DNA from: Streptomyces sp. WM6378
GTDB taxonomy: Bacteria; Actinomycetota; Actinomycetes; Streptomycetales; Streptomycetaceae
DNA: 64,000 bases
Assembly: GCF_001279695.1 (NCBI RefSeq)
Contig: NZ_LGDD01000070.1
Coordinates: 1-64,000, forward strand
Direction: 5' to 3'
Shown: in pieces, positions 25,832 through 35,176 of the stretch
Layout of the letters: each line of letters starts with the position of its first letter
How positions within the stretch are numbered: position 1 is the stretch's first letter
Notes under the pieces: generated by a model
The model's database searches: none
Told to the model about the DNA's origin: nothing
The model's input: the letters and a program-made list of their open reading frames with translations, nothing else
Made by a program: the position numbers and the translations under genes

Positions 25832-27901
25832 GTGCCGGAGCACGCAGCGGAGGTGACCGCGGCCACCATCGCCCGGCTCGCGGGGGTGGGCCGCGCGGCC
25901 GTCAGCAACTGGCGCCGCAGGCATGCCGACTTCCCCAAGCCGGTCGGCGGCACCGAGACCAGCCCGTCCTTCGCGCTTCACGAAGTCGAGCAATGGCTGC
26001 GCACCCAGGGCAAGTTGGCCGAGGTCCCGCTGCGCGAACGCGTCTGGCAACAGCTCTCGACCCACCCCGCGGGCGCGGTCACGGCCCTGGTCCACGCGGG
26101 CTGCGCCCTGCTGGCCGTACGGGACCACCCCGCCAAGTGGCGCAAGCTGGCCGTGCTTTCGGACGCGGGGCTCGCCGACGGGCTGCCGGGACTGATTGGT
26201 GAGGTGCTGGGGGAGCGGTTCGGGGACGGCGACCCTGGCCCCGCTGTTCACAGCCGCTCCGTGAATACCCCCGGCGCCGCCGAGCTCGCCCCCTCCGTGC
26301 CGCTGCTCCGCGGGGCCGCCGAGCTCGCCGCCGAAGACGGGGCCCGGGAGGCCTTCGAGTTTCTGCTCGGGCGCCACCTCGACGCCAACCCCCGTCAGTA
26401 CACGCTCACTCCTCAGGGGCCCGCCGAGCTCATGGCCGCGCTCGTCGGGGCGGTGGGCAGCGTTCTCGACCCGGCCTGCGGCACCGGCACGCTGCTGTGC
26501 GCGCTGCCGGAAGCCGTGACCCTGCACGGCCAGGACGCCGACCCCGACCTCGCCGCCCTCACCGGGCTCCGGCTCGCCCTCGCCGGCTCCGCCGCCATCC
26601 GTACCGCGGCCGCCGACTCGCTGCGCGCGGACGCCTTCCCGACCCTCACCGCCCACGCCGTGCTGTGCCACCCGCCGTTCAACGAGCGGGCCTGGGGCCA
26701 CGACGAACTCGCCTACGACCCGCGCTGGGAGTACGGCCTCCCGGCCCGTACCGAGTCCGAACTCGCCTGGGTGCAGCACGCGTTGGCCCGGCTGTGCGAG
26801 GGCGGCACCGCCGTCGTTCTAATGCCGCCCGCCGCCGCCTCGCGTCGATCCGGGCGCCGGATCCGTGCCGATCTGCTGCGCCGCGGCGCCCTGCGCGCGG
26901 TCGTCGCGCTGCCCGCCGGGGCCGCGCCGCCGTATGGCATCCCGCTGCACCTGTGGGTGCTGCGCAGGCCGGGCGCCGCCACCCGGCCCGCGCCCGAGCT
27001 GCTCCTCGTCGACACCGCGGGGATCGATGGCGTCGCGGTGGACGGCGGCCGCGACCGGCTGCCCTGGCCCGCGCTCCAAGCCGCCGTGCTCGACTCCTGG
27101 ACCCCGTTCGACCGCGACGGGACGGTCGCCGAACAGCCCGGGGTCAGCCGGTCGGTGCCGGTCATCGAACTCCTCGACGACGACGTGGACCTCGCCCCGG
27201 CCCGCCATCTGCCGCCGCCCGCCGCCGAAGGCGGCACGGCCGCGCTCGACGCGGTGCGCGAACGCCTCGACGCCACCCTGCGCCTTGCCGCCGAACTGGC
27301 CCCGCCGCCCGCCGCACCCGCCGCCGCGGAGGGCGCCCGCCGGCCGCTCACCACCGTCGGTGAACTCGCCCGGGCGGGCGCCCTCGTGCTGCGCGCGGGC
27401 GGCGCCGGCGCCGGGATCGACGGGCGCGCCGTCCTCACCGAGCACGACGTACTGGCCGGCACCGCGCCCTCGGGCACCCTGCCCGAAGGGCCCGCCGAAG
27501 ACCCGGTCCTGACCAGGACCGGCGACGTCGTGGTGCCCGTGCTCGGCGGCGGCGCCGTAGCCCGGGTCGTCGACGAGGCGAGTGCGGGCGCCGCCCTCGG
27601 TCGCAACCTCCAGCTCCTGCGCCCCGAACCGGCGGCCCTGGACGCGTGGTTCCTCGCCGGGTTCCTGCGCGGCACCGCCAACAACCGCCAGGCCAGCAGC
27701 TACGCCACCACCGCCTCCCGGCTCGACGTGCGCAGGCTGCACCTGCCCCGGCTCCCGCTCGCCGAACAGCGGCGCTACGGCGAGCGGTTCCGGGCGCTCG
27801 CCGCGTTCGAGGACGCGCTGCGCCTCGCGGGCCGGCTCGGCGAGCAGCTCGTACAGGGCCTGCACGACGGCCTGACGGACGGTTCCGTCGGGCCCGAGTG
27901 A
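25832..27901 (+). CDS. HTH–N6-adenine methylase-like protein with altered motif IV
   Basis: 689 residues. Residues ~8-60 form a MerR-like HTH (ATIARLAGVGRAAVSNWRRR, then a wing-like FALHEVEQWL). The middle is an HsdM-like methyltransferase domain with intact SAM motif I, DPACGTGTLL (from residue 213). Motif IV, which should read NPP[FY], is CHPPFNE with His at residue 280. The C-terminal ~200 residues resemble an HsdS target-recognition half (QASSYATTASRLDVRRLHLPRLPLAEQRR in pieces). No restriction subunit gene adjoins it. The start is GTG at 25832 with GAGGGGAG upstream. With Asn replaced, N6-adenine methylation is doubtful; it may be a DNA-binding protein using an old methylase fold. Confidence 0.78.
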   Translation: MPEHAAEVTAATIARLAGVGRAAVSNWRRRHADFPKPVGGTETSPSFALHEVEQWLRTQGKLAEVPLRERVWQQLSTHPAGAVTALVHAGCALLAVRDHPAKWRKLAVLSDAGLADGLPGLIGEVLGERFGDGDPGPAVHSRSVNTPGAAELAPSVPLLRGAAELAAEDGAREAFEFLLGRHLDANPRQYTLTPQGPAELMAALVGAVGSVLDPACGTGTLLCALPEAVTLHGQDADPDLAALTGLRLALAGSAAIRTAAADSLRADAFPTLTAHAVLCHPPFNERAWGHDELAYDPRWEYGLPARTESELAWVQHALARLCEGGTAVVLMPPAAASRRSGRRIRADLLRRGALRAVVALPAGAAPPYGIPLHLWVLRRPGAATRPAPELLLVDTAGIDGVAVDGGRDRLPWPALQAAVLDSWTPFDRDGTVAEQPGVSRSVPVIELLDDDVDLAPARHLPPPAAEGGTAALDAVRERLDATLRLAAELAPPPAAPAAAEGARRPLTTVGELARAGALVLRAGGAGAGIDGRAVLTEHDVLAGTAPSGTLPEGPAEDPVLTRTGDVVVPVLGGGAVARVVDEASAGAALGRNLQLLRPEPAALDAWFLAGFLRGTANNRQASSYATTASRLDVRRLHLPRLPLAEQRRYGERFRALAAFEDALRLAGRLGEQLVQGLHDGLTDGSVGPE

Positions 27902-28109
27902 GGCAGGCCGGGGCGGCGGTGTGGCGGTGCGGTCGGCGTCCGGGGTGATCCGGGGAAACCGGGTTCCGGCCGGTCTCCGGTGACGGTTGGATACCGGCCG
28001 GGGGATCGCCCGGCCCGTTGTCAGCGCCGGTGTATACGCTCGTATCCCTGACCAGTCCCGGTCCCGTATCAGTCCCCTGTCCGTCCCAGTCTCAGTTCCA
28101 GGAGCAGCG

Positions 28110-28697
28110 ATGCACGGCCCCGGCTATGGACCGCCGCAGCCCCGCCCCTCGGGCGCGGGGGCGATCGTGCTGCGCGTGCTGTTCGCGATGCTGCCGCTGG
28201 TCAGCATCGGAATGCTGTCGTGGGCCGCGCTGCTGCGGCTCGCGATCGTGACCCGGCGCGGGGCGCATTGGGCGCTGTTCTGGGCCCAACTGGCCGTATT
28301 CGTCTTCTTCTTCAGTTTCATCGTGGCCGCCCCCGACGAGAACGACTGGCGGATGGACGTCGGGATGATGGGCCTGCTCGCGCTCGCCGTGGCCAGCACC
28401 GCGTACTTCCTGTACGCCGACATCCGCCACGCGGCGCAGGCGCCGTTCGTCGTGCACCCGTTCGGCCAGTACGGGGCGCCCGCCGGTTACGGCCCGCCGC
28501 ACATACCGGGGACCACGGCCCCGCAGTTCGGGCCGTACGTGAACCCGTACGCCGACACCCCCGTGCCGAGCCAGCCCCCGGCCCCCGTGCCCCCGCAGCC
28601 GCATGCCCCGGCCGCGCCCAGGATCGAGCAGGTCAGGGCCGAGCTCGACGAGCTGTCGCAGTACCTGCGCAAGGGGACCGAGGGCGAGGCCAGGTGA
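28110..28697 (+). CDS. Small integral membrane protein, kinase neighbour
   Basis: 195 residues. A Pro-rich start (MHGPGYGPPQPRPSG) precedes about three TM helices (residues ~17-110), then a Pro/Tyr-rich tail and a short C-terminal helix (IEQVRAELDELSQYLRKG). No known family recognised. The start is ATG at 28110 with CCAGGAGCAG upstream. Its stop overlaps the GTG start of the protein kinase gene by four bases, so the two are coupled; it may be a membrane partner of the kinase. A TTGTCA at 28018 and TATCCC at 28043 (19-bp spacer) could be its promoter, but this is weak. Confidence 0.7.
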   Translation: MHGPGYGPPQPRPSGAGAIVLRVLFAMLPLVSIGMLSWAALLRLAIVTRRGAHWALFWAQLAVFVFFFSFIVAAPDENDWRMDVGMMGLLALAVASTAYFLYADIRHAAQAPFVVHPFGQYGAPAGYGPPHIPGTTAPQFGPYVNPYADTPVPSQPPAPVPPQPHAPAAPRIEQVRAELDELSQYLRKGTEGEAR

Positions 28698-30238
28698 CCG
28701 AGGGGCGGGTCGTCGCCGGGCGCTACGAGCTGGCGGCGCTCCTCGGCCAGGGCGGCATGGGCCAGGTGTGGACGGCGTACGACCAACGTCTGGACCGCCG
28801 GGTCGCGGTGAAGCTCCTTCGCCCGGACCGGGTCGCGGGCGTCGGGTCGGCCGAAGAGGTGGACGAGCTGCGGCGCCGGTTCGTGCGCGAGTGCCGGGTG
28901 ACCGCGCAGGTCGACCACCCCGGGCTGGTCACCGTGCACGACGCGGGCAGCGACGGCGACGACCTGTACCTCGTCATGCAGTACGTCGAGGGGGCCGACC
29001 TCGCCGACCACCTCGCCGAGCACGAGCCGTACCCCTGGCCGTGGACGGTGGCGGTCGCTGCCCAGCTGTGCGCGGTGCTCTCGGCCGTGCACGCGGTGCC
29101 GATCGTCCACCGCGACCTGAAGCCGCGCAATGTGATGGTGCGGCCGGACGGCACGGTGACCGTGCTCGACCTGGGCGTCGCCTCCGTCCTCGACTCCGAC
29201 ACGACCCGGCTCACGCACACCGGTTCGCCGATCGGCTCGCCCGCCTACATGGCGCCCGAGCAGGCGATGGGCGGCGCGGTCGGCCCGTACACCGATCTGT
29301 ACGCGCTCGGGGTGCTGCTGCACGAACTGCTCAGCGGGGACGTCCCGTTCGCGGGGTCCACCGCGCTGGGTGTCCTGCACCGCCACCTGTACGAACCGCC
29401 CGTCCCGGTGCGCAGACTGCGCCCCGAGGTCCCCGAACCCCTGGAAGCCCTCGTGCTCCGCCTCCTGGCCAAGGACCCGCAATCCAGGCCGAGGTGTGCG
29501 CAGGAGGTGTACGAGGCGCTGGTGCCGCTGCTTCCGGCGCGGGGCGGTCCGGGGCCCGCGGGGCCGCTCGACCCGACCCGGCCGTTCCTGCGTCCGCACG
29601 CGCCCTGGCCGGACCGCGCCACGGCCCCCGAGCCCGGGCCGGTCACCCCGCCGGTACCACCTGTACCACCGCGGCCCGATGTGGCCGGCGCGGTCGACGA
29701 GGTCAAGTGGCTGCTCGGCGAGGGCCGCATCACCCAGGCCGTCGACATCCTCGGCTCGATCCTGCCCGCCGCGGCGGCCGAGCACGGTGAACGGTCGCCG
29801 GTCGTACGCATCCTGCGCAAGCAGTACGCGGCGACGCTGATGGACGACGGCCAGTACCGGCGCGCCCTGCCCGAGCTGCGCCGGCTCGCCGCCGACCGGG
29901 CGGCCGAGGCGGGCCCCGTCGACCCGCAGGCCCTGGACTTCCGGCACGACGTGGCCCAGTGCCTGGAGCAACTGGGCGAGGCGGGTGCGGCGTTGGCGGA
30001 GTACCGGGCGGTGCTGCCCGGCTTCGAGGCGCGGTACGCGGCCGCCGACCCGTCCCGGGTGTTCGGCATCCGCCACCGGATCGGGCACCTGCTGCTCGCG
30101 GTGGGCGACCATGCGGCGGGTCATCACCAATTGCAGTCCCTGCTGTGGGATGCGGAGCGGCGGTACGGCGCGCAGCACCCCTACCCCACCGAACTGCGCC
30201 GCGCCCTCGCCCGCCAGCGAGAGGTCCGGGGAGGCTGA
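28694..30238 (+). CDS. Cytosolic Ser/Thr protein kinase with TPR-like C-terminus
   Basis: 514 residues. The PknB-like kinase domain spans residues ~8-270: P-loop LGQGGMGQVW, K40 in VAVKLL, catalytic loop HRDLKPRNVM (H139, D141), an activation segment beginning D159-L-G instead of the usual DFG, and GSPAYMAPEQ. DLG is found in active actinobacterial kinases. After a Pro-rich linker (~280-340), residues ~345-510 are helical repeats resembling TPRs (VKWLLGEGRITQAVDIL, YRRALPELRRLAADRA). No TM segment or PASTA domain, so it is soluble unless the overlapping upstream membrane protein recruits it. Confidence 0.9.
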   Translation: MTEGRVVAGRYELAALLGQGGMGQVWTAYDQRLDRRVAVKLLRPDRVAGVGSAEEVDELRRRFVRECRVTAQVDHPGLVTVHDAGSDGDDLYLVMQYVEGADLADHLAEHEPYPWPWTVAVAAQLCAVLSAVHAVPIVHRDLKPRNVMVRPDGTVTVLDLGVASVLDSDTTRLTHTGSPIGSPAYMAPEQAMGGAVGPYTDLYALGVLLHELLSGDVPFAGSTALGVLHRHLYEPPVPVRRLRPEVPEPLEALVLRLLAKDPQSRPRCAQEVYEALVPLLPARGGPGPAGPLDPTRPFLRPHAPWPDRATAPEPGPVTPPVPPVPPRPDVAGAVDEVKWLLGEGRITQAVDILGSILPAAAAEHGERSPVVRILRKQYAATLMDDGQYRRALPELRRLAADRAAEAGPVDPQALDFRHDVAQCLEQLGEAGAALAEYRAVLPGFEARYAAADPSRVFGIRHRIGHLLLAVGDHAAGHHQLQSLLWDAERRYGAQHPYPTELRRALARQREVRGG

Positions 30239-30269
30239 GCCCTGTTCCGCTGGGTGCGGGTGCGGTTTT

Positions 30270-30404
30270 GAGTGCGGGCCGGGTTTGCGCAGTTCCCCGC
30301 GCCCCTAGCGGCATCGATCCTGGCCGGCACCGGCATCTTTAGCCTGTCCGGCGATTGAGGACGAGCGCCCTTAGGCGCGATCGGGGTCTGGGGCGGAGCC
30401 GCAG
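30270..30404. repeat. Dispersed intergenic repeat, copy C (inverted orientation)
   Basis: Between the convergent kinase and YfhO-type genes. Read left to right it is the reverse complement of the other copies: gcgcagttccccgcgcccct first, then the ggccggcaccggcatct block, then tgaggacgagcgccctt, then ggggtctggggcggagcc. It abuts the YfhO stop codon. Confidence 0.75.
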
Positions 30405-32864
30405 CTACATTCCCCGCGCCCGGAACCGGCGCCGCGCCGGCCCCCACGCACCCACCCCCGCCAGGGCAAGCAGCGCGGCCACCCCCACCGCCGAGCCCGA
30501 ACGCAGACCCGGCGGCCGGAAGCCGCAGTCCACCGTGCGAGCCCCGGCCGGCAGCGGGACGGCGACCAGGCCCAAATAGTCGCCCGCCGGGGCCGAACCC
30601 GCACCGTTCACCGCGCAGCTCCACCCCGCGATACGGGGCATCGCGAACACCGCGGTCCCGGCCGCGCCCGCAGGGAGTTCGGCGTGCACCGAGCTGGACG
30701 AGACCGAGACCCGGGCCGCGCCCGTCGCCCGCAGATGGTCCACCGCACGGGCCAGCGCCCCCCGGTCCAGGCACCCCAGCTCCGCGGAGCGATCCGCGGG
30801 GGTGAGGGTGATGTGGGAAGCGCGGCCCGGCCCCGCCGAGGTGCCGAACGGGATCAGCGGGGCCCTGCGGCTGGGCGCGCCGCCGCGCATCTCGACGACC
30901 GGGCCGTCACCCAGGCGCGCGGACCCGAAGTGTTCGGGCGCCCAAAGGAAGATGTCGGTCCCGGCGGGGCAGCCCTGTGTGAGGGTGCGGGTCGTGTAGA
31001 CCCGGGCGCCGAGCAGCGACTCCTGGTTGCGGAACGGGTTGCTCCCGTAAGCCGGTTGGGGCCCGGACGGCCGCAGCGTGACCAGCGGCGGGGTCGCGGC
31101 GGCCCGGACGAGGGTGGGGTCGCCGCCCTTCTGGGCGACCCGCACCCGCGCGCCCACCGAGAAGATCGCGTCCGTCACCGGGTTGTCGAGGCTCTGTATC
31201 GCCCGCCCCCGAGAGGTCCAGCCGCCGCCGAGCGCGGTCATCGTGCGGTTGAGGACTTCCGGGGTGAGGCTGGAGTAGTAGGCGCCGCCCTCGCCGCCGA
31301 GCAGCAGCGGGTCGTTGTTGGTGATCTGGCGCTGCCCGGGGTCGGTGCGGTAGGCGGGCCAGCCCGAGGCGTCCGACTCAAGGGCGGCGCGCGCCGAGTG
31401 CTCGGCGCCCCAGGCGGGATAGCCGTCCATGCGGGCCGCCCGCTGCTGGTCCCCGTACGCGACCGTCACGCCCGCCTGCGCGATCTGCGCCCCGGCGAGC
31501 AGGGCGAGGGCGAGGAGGGTCAGTCCCCGCCGAGCCCGGCGGGCCAGGAGCAGACCGCCGGTCATGGCCGCAAGGCCCAGGGCGAACAGGGGGTACGTCC
31601 AGGCCGAGACCAGCTCGCTGAAGGCCGCGCCCGCCGCGATCAGGGCGAGCACGCCGCCCCCGCCGAGCAGCGCGCGGCGCCCGGGGATTCCGTACGACAG
31701 ACAGATCCAGGCGGCGATCACGAGGATGCCGCACAGGATGAAGGTCTGCCGGTAGGGGCTGCCGTTGGGGGTGACGAAGGCGTGCCAGGCCAGGTGGGTC
31801 GGCTTCCACTGGAAGGAGAGCGCGACGGCGAGGGCGAGCCCGCTCCACGCGTACCGCTCGCGGCGCGGGACCGCGCGGTGGAAGGCGAGCGTGCAGGCGA
31901 GGAGCAGTGCGCCGGTGCCGAGGAAGACGGCGGGGGAGGAGAAGGAGTACGTGCCGGGCAGGGTGCGGGCCAGGTAGTCCGGCCAGGACACCGGCGCGAA
32001 CTCCCGCACCCAGCCCGGATGCGCGTGTTTCGTGCCCAGATAGATGGTGAAGAGGAGCGGTGCCGAGAGCCCGATGCCGATCACGAACGACCGCGTGGCG
32101 AGCAGGACCGCCCGTACCCGGCCGCGCCGGTCCATGTCGCGGTCCACGTACAGCAGGAGGAGCAGGACGAGTCCGGCCCCGAGCGTCGCCATGTACGCGG
32201 TGTAGAAGTTGGCGATCCAGGCGAGTGCCACGACCAGCGGGCCGAGCACCGGCCGCCGGCCCGTCCTGGCCCAGTGGCCGACCAGGCAGAGCAGCGGGAA
32301 GGCGATCAGGCCGTCCAGCCACATCGGGTTGTAGATCGACTCCAGGACCGACCAGCCGCACAGCGCGTACGAGGCGCCGAGCACTCCCGCCGCCCAGCGG
32401 TGCCGGACCGCCGGGCGCAGCGCGAGGAGCAGCACCGTCATGGCGACGGCCGCGGCCGCCATCTTCAGGACGGTGATCACATACACCGCGAGGTCGATCC
32501 GGTCGCGCGGGAAGACCCCGACGAGCAGCGCGAACGGGCTGCCGAGATACGTGCCGAGGTCGGGCAGGAACGAAGTCCCGTACCCGGACTGCCAGTTGAG
32601 GAGGAGGCCGCCCTCGGCCCGGCCGTGCAGCAGGTCCCACAGGTGCTCGTGGAAGGGGATGAACTGGTTGCCCAGGTCGTTGATGCTGCGGGTGTGCCGC
32701 TGGAGCGGGCCGAGCGGGACGACCCCGGCGACCGCGTCCGCGCCGCACACCGCGACCAGGGTGATCAGGGCGGAGAGGGCGGCGGCCCGGGTGGCCGGTC
32801 GGCGGGCGGCCGCGGTCCGCACCGGGGCCACCGGCGGGGCGGGGGCGGCTTCGAGGGTCGGCAT
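30405..32864 (-). CDS. YfhO-family polytopic membrane protein
   Basis: 819 residues with ~12-13 TM helices over residues ~25-480, a large extracytoplasmic C-terminal domain (~490-780) and a last TM helix near the end. The first loop after TM1 contains QRHTRSINDLGNQFIPFHEHLW, and FNWQSG-like LLNWQSGYGTSFLPDLGTYL follows. These match YfhO proteins (GT-C-fold, linked in Bacillus and Listeria to glycosylation of lipoteichoic or wall teichoic acid). The exact substrate here is unknown. The start is ATG at 32864 with AAAGGACC upstream. It is monocistronic, divergent from the SurA-like lipoprotein gene across a 248-bp gap without a clear promoter. Confidence 0.85.
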   Translation of the reverse strand: MPTLEAAPAPPVAPVRTAAARRPATRAAALSALITLVAVCGADAVAGVVPLGPLQRHTRSINDLGNQFIPFHEHLWDLLHGRAEGGLLLNWQSGYGTSFLPDLGTYLGSPFALLVGVFPRDRIDLAVYVITVLKMAAAAVAMTVLLLALRPAVRHRWAAGVLGASYALCGWSVLESIYNPMWLDGLIAFPLLCLVGHWARTGRRPVLGPLVVALAWIANFYTAYMATLGAGLVLLLLLYVDRDMDRRGRVRAVLLATRSFVIGIGLSAPLLFTIYLGTKHAHPGWVREFAPVSWPDYLARTLPGTYSFSSPAVFLGTGALLLACTLAFHRAVPRRERYAWSGLALAVALSFQWKPTHLAWHAFVTPNGSPYRQTFILCGILVIAAWICLSYGIPGRRALLGGGGVLALIAAGAAFSELVSAWTYPLFALGLAAMTGGLLLARRARRGLTLLALALLAGAQIAQAGVTVAYGDQQRAARMDGYPAWGAEHSARAALESDASGWPAYRTDPGQRQITNNDPLLLGGEGGAYYSSLTPEVLNRTMTALGGGWTSRGRAIQSLDNPVTDAIFSVGARVRVAQKGGDPTLVRAAATPPLVTLRPSGPQPAYGSNPFRNQESLLGARVYTTRTLTQGCPAGTDIFLWAPEHFGSARLGDGPVVEMRGGAPSRRAPLIPFGTSAGPGRASHITLTPADRSAELGCLDRGALARAVDHLRATGAARVSVSSSSVHAELPAGAAGTAVFAMPRIAGWSCAVNGAGSAPAGDYLGLVAVPLPAGARTVDCGFRPPGLRSGSAVGVAALLALAGVGAWGPARRRFRARGM

Positions 32865-33112
32865 CGAGGTCCTTTGCTGTGCGCTGCCGTCGAATATGCC
32901 GGACCCCCGGGGGCAACGCAGTGGGCCGGGAACTCAGTTCACGCAATGGACGGCGCGGCTTCACCCGGCTTCACCCCCGCGACCGATGACGGTCGCGAAT
33001 CGTTGGGCGAATCAGTGGCCCAGGCCACGTCGACTGCCTAACATCGATCACCGCAAGGTCTTAGCAAGGTTCGTCGCCACGCCGCACGTATCTGCTCCGC
33101 CGGGAGGCTCCT

Positions 33113-33790
33113 TTGCACCGCCGCCGTCGCACCGCGCTCTCCGTCTCCGTCGCCCTGCTCGCCGCGGGCCCGCTCCTCGCGGCCTGCGGCAGTACGGCCC
33201 ACCCGGGGGCCGCGGCCGTCGTCGGGGGGCAGCGGATCGAGGTCTCCGCACTCCAGGCCGAGGTCAAGGACGTACGGACGGCGCAGGAGAAGTCCCCGCA
33301 GTCCGCCCAGCTGATCAAGGACTCGGGCCAGCTCGGCAAGGTCAAACTCAGCAACATGATCTTCGACCGCGTGCTCGGGCACGCGGCCTCGCAGGCCGGG
33401 GTGAGCGTCAGCCGCAAGGAGATCGAGGGCGCGCGGGCCGCGATGGTCCAGCAGGCCGGCGGCGAGGACCAGCTGCGCGAGCAGGCCCTCACCAATGGCG
33501 GGCTCGCTCCGGACCAGATCGACGCGTACGTCCAGCGGCAGGTCACCGAGGAGAAGCTGGCCGCCGCGATCGGCGCCCGCACCCAGCAGGACCTGCTGCC
33601 CGCGCTGGTCAAGGCGTCCAAGGACCTCCGTGTGGACGTGAACCCGCGCTACGGCAGCTGGAACGCGAGCCAGATCCAGCTCGCCGACTACCAGGCCCCC
33701 TGGATCGCCAAGGCCAAGCAGCCCGCGGCCCCGCAGCCCGCCCCCAACGAGCAGCAGGGCGACCCCGGGGACTCCGTCTCGACCGGCTGA
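33113..33790 (+). CDS. SurA-N-like lipoprotein
   Basis: 225 residues. The Arg-rich signal peptide (MHRRRRTALSVSVALLAAG) ends in lipobox LAAC. The mature part begins VVGGQRIEVSALQAEV and continues with helices typical of the SurA N-terminal chaperone region; no PPIase (parvulin) domain follows. It is expected on the outer face of the membrane, assisting folding of exported proteins; this role is inferred. The start is TTG at 33113 with GGGAGG upstream. The mazG gene starts 21 bp after its stop, so the two are probably cotranscribed. Confidence 0.8.
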   Translation: MHRRRRTALSVSVALLAAGPLLAACGSTAHPGAAAVVGGQRIEVSALQAEVKDVRTAQEKSPQSAQLIKDSGQLGKVKLSNMIFDRVLGHAASQAGVSVSRKEIEGARAAMVQQAGGEDQLREQALTNGGLAPDQIDAYVQRQVTEEKLAAAIGARTQQDLLPALVKASKDLRVDVNPRYGSWNASQIQLADYQAPWIAKAKQPAAPQPAPNEQQGDPGDSVSTG

Positions 33791-33811
33791 GCCAGCGGGT
33801 AGGTTCGACGG

Positions 33812-34771
33812 GTGACTGCTGTTGAAGAACCCGGCCGAATCGTTTTGCTCACCGCGAGCCACCGGGTCGCCCCGGGCCTGCTCTCCTGGCCCGCGTGGGA
33901 GACCCTGCGCGACGCCGACCTCGTGCTGTGCCCCGACGCCGGGCACCCGCAGCTGCCGTATCTGCGCGAGGCCGGCGTGCCGGTGGAGATCTCGGCGCCG
34001 GACGCGCAGGAACTCGTCTCGGCGTGCGCGGGTGGCCGGACCGTCGTCGTCCTCCCCTCCGGCGAGGGCGACCGTCGCCTGACGGACGGCCTGGCCCGCC
34101 TCGCCGGCTCCGGCCGCGTCCAGATGCCGGACCTGGAACTGCTTCCCGGCTCCTACGACCTGCCGGGCGCCCGCCTGCTCGACCTCGTCCAGGTCATGGA
34201 CCGGATCCGCCGCGAGTGCCCGTGGTCCTCCCAGCAGACCCACAAGGGCCTGGCCAAGTACGCCCTTGAGGAGGCGTACGAGCTGGTCGAGGCGGTCGAG
34301 GAGGGGGACCGCGACGAGCTCCGCGAGGAGCTGGGGGACGTGCTGCTCCAGGTCGTCTTCCACGCGCGGATCGCGGAGGAGGACGCGGAGGCGCCGTTCT
34401 CGGTGGACGACGTGGCGGGCGGCATCGTCGAAAAACTGATCCACCGCCACCCGCACGTCTTCGGCTCGGAGACGGCCTCGACGCCGGAGGAGGTGAAGTC
34501 GCACTGGCTGCGGATGAAGGCGGTCGAGAAGCGGCGTTCGTCGGTGACGGACGGGGTTCCGCTGGGCCAGCCGGCCCTGGCCCTGGCGGCGAAGCTGTCC
34601 GCGCGGGCTCGTACGGCGGGCCTGTCGGTGCCGCTTCCCTCCGGGGAGGGGGTCGGGTATCGCCTCCTCGCGCTGGCGGTGGAAGCGGAGTCGGCCGGCG
34701 CCGACCCGGAGGCGGCCCTGCGGGCTGCGGCGCGCGCCTACCGAGAGGCGATCCGCTCAGCAGAGAGCTGA
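33812..34771 (+). CDS. mazG: Nucleoside triphosphate pyrophosphohydrolase MazG
   Basis: Hydrolyses (d)NTPs to NMPs and pyrophosphate, cleaning aberrant nucleotides from the cytosolic pool. 319 residues. The MazG domain starts near residue 125 (LLDLVQVMDRIRRECPWSSQQTH) and has the metal-binding EEAYELVEAVEEGDRDELREELGD set in two pieces (EExxE, ExxD). The first ~115 residues (RIVLLTASHRVAPGLLSWPAWETL) look like a shrunken remnant of the tetrapyrrole-methylase-like domain found in YabN-type fusions, without a clear SAM site. The start is GTG at 33812, 21 bp after the lipoprotein gene. Confidence 0.93.
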   Translation: MTAVEEPGRIVLLTASHRVAPGLLSWPAWETLRDADLVLCPDAGHPQLPYLREAGVPVEISAPDAQELVSACAGGRTVVVLPSGEGDRRLTDGLARLAGSGRVQMPDLELLPGSYDLPGARLLDLVQVMDRIRRECPWSSQQTHKGLAKYALEEAYELVEAVEEGDRDELREELGDVLLQVVFHARIAEEDAEAPFSVDDVAGGIVEKLIHRHPHVFGSETASTPEEVKSHWLRMKAVEKRRSSVTDGVPLGQPALALAAKLSARARTAGLSVPLPSGEGVGYRLLALAVEAESAGADPEAALRAAARAYREAIRSAES

Positions 34772-34779
34772 TCCCCCAC

Positions 34780-35165
34780 CCCGCCCCTTCCCGAGACCCT
34801 CCGGGGGTTGTCGTTGGGCTGCGGCTCGGTGGTCGTTCCCTGGGGCTCCGCCCCAGACCCCGTTCGCGCCTGAAAGGCGCTCGTCCTCAAACTCCCCCAA
34901 GGCCTCAAGGGCCAGGGGGGACCCCCATGACGGGCTGAAGGTGGGCACATGTCCGTGATCCCCTGACGGCCTGAAGATGCCGGTCCTGGCCAGCACCAAC
35001 CCTGCTAGGGGCGCGGGGAACTGCGCGACCAGCCACCGACGGCCCGCAGCCGGCCAACAACACATCAAGCCCCTCCGGCGTTTGAGGAGCGGGGGTCGGG
35101 GGCAGCGCCCTCGGGAACGCCCCTCAAGCCGACCCTTCACCCCCGGCGGGTTTCGGGAAGGGGTG
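34780..35165. repeat. Dispersed intergenic repeat, copy D
   Basis: Fills the 405-bp gap (34772-35176) between convergent mazG and the flavohaemoprotein gene. It contains ggggctccgccccagacccc, gcgcctgaaaggcgctcgtcctcaa, gacgggctgaa (twice, degenerate), aggggcgcggggaactgcgcgacca, and a cccctccggcgtttgaggagcggggg block shared with copy E. The ends carry a long imperfect inverted repeat (accccgccccttcccgagaccc versus gggtttcgggaaggggtggggc, bases ~34781-34802 and ~35148-35170). No protein is evident. Confidence 0.75.
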
Positions 35166-35176
35166 GGGCTGGGGAT

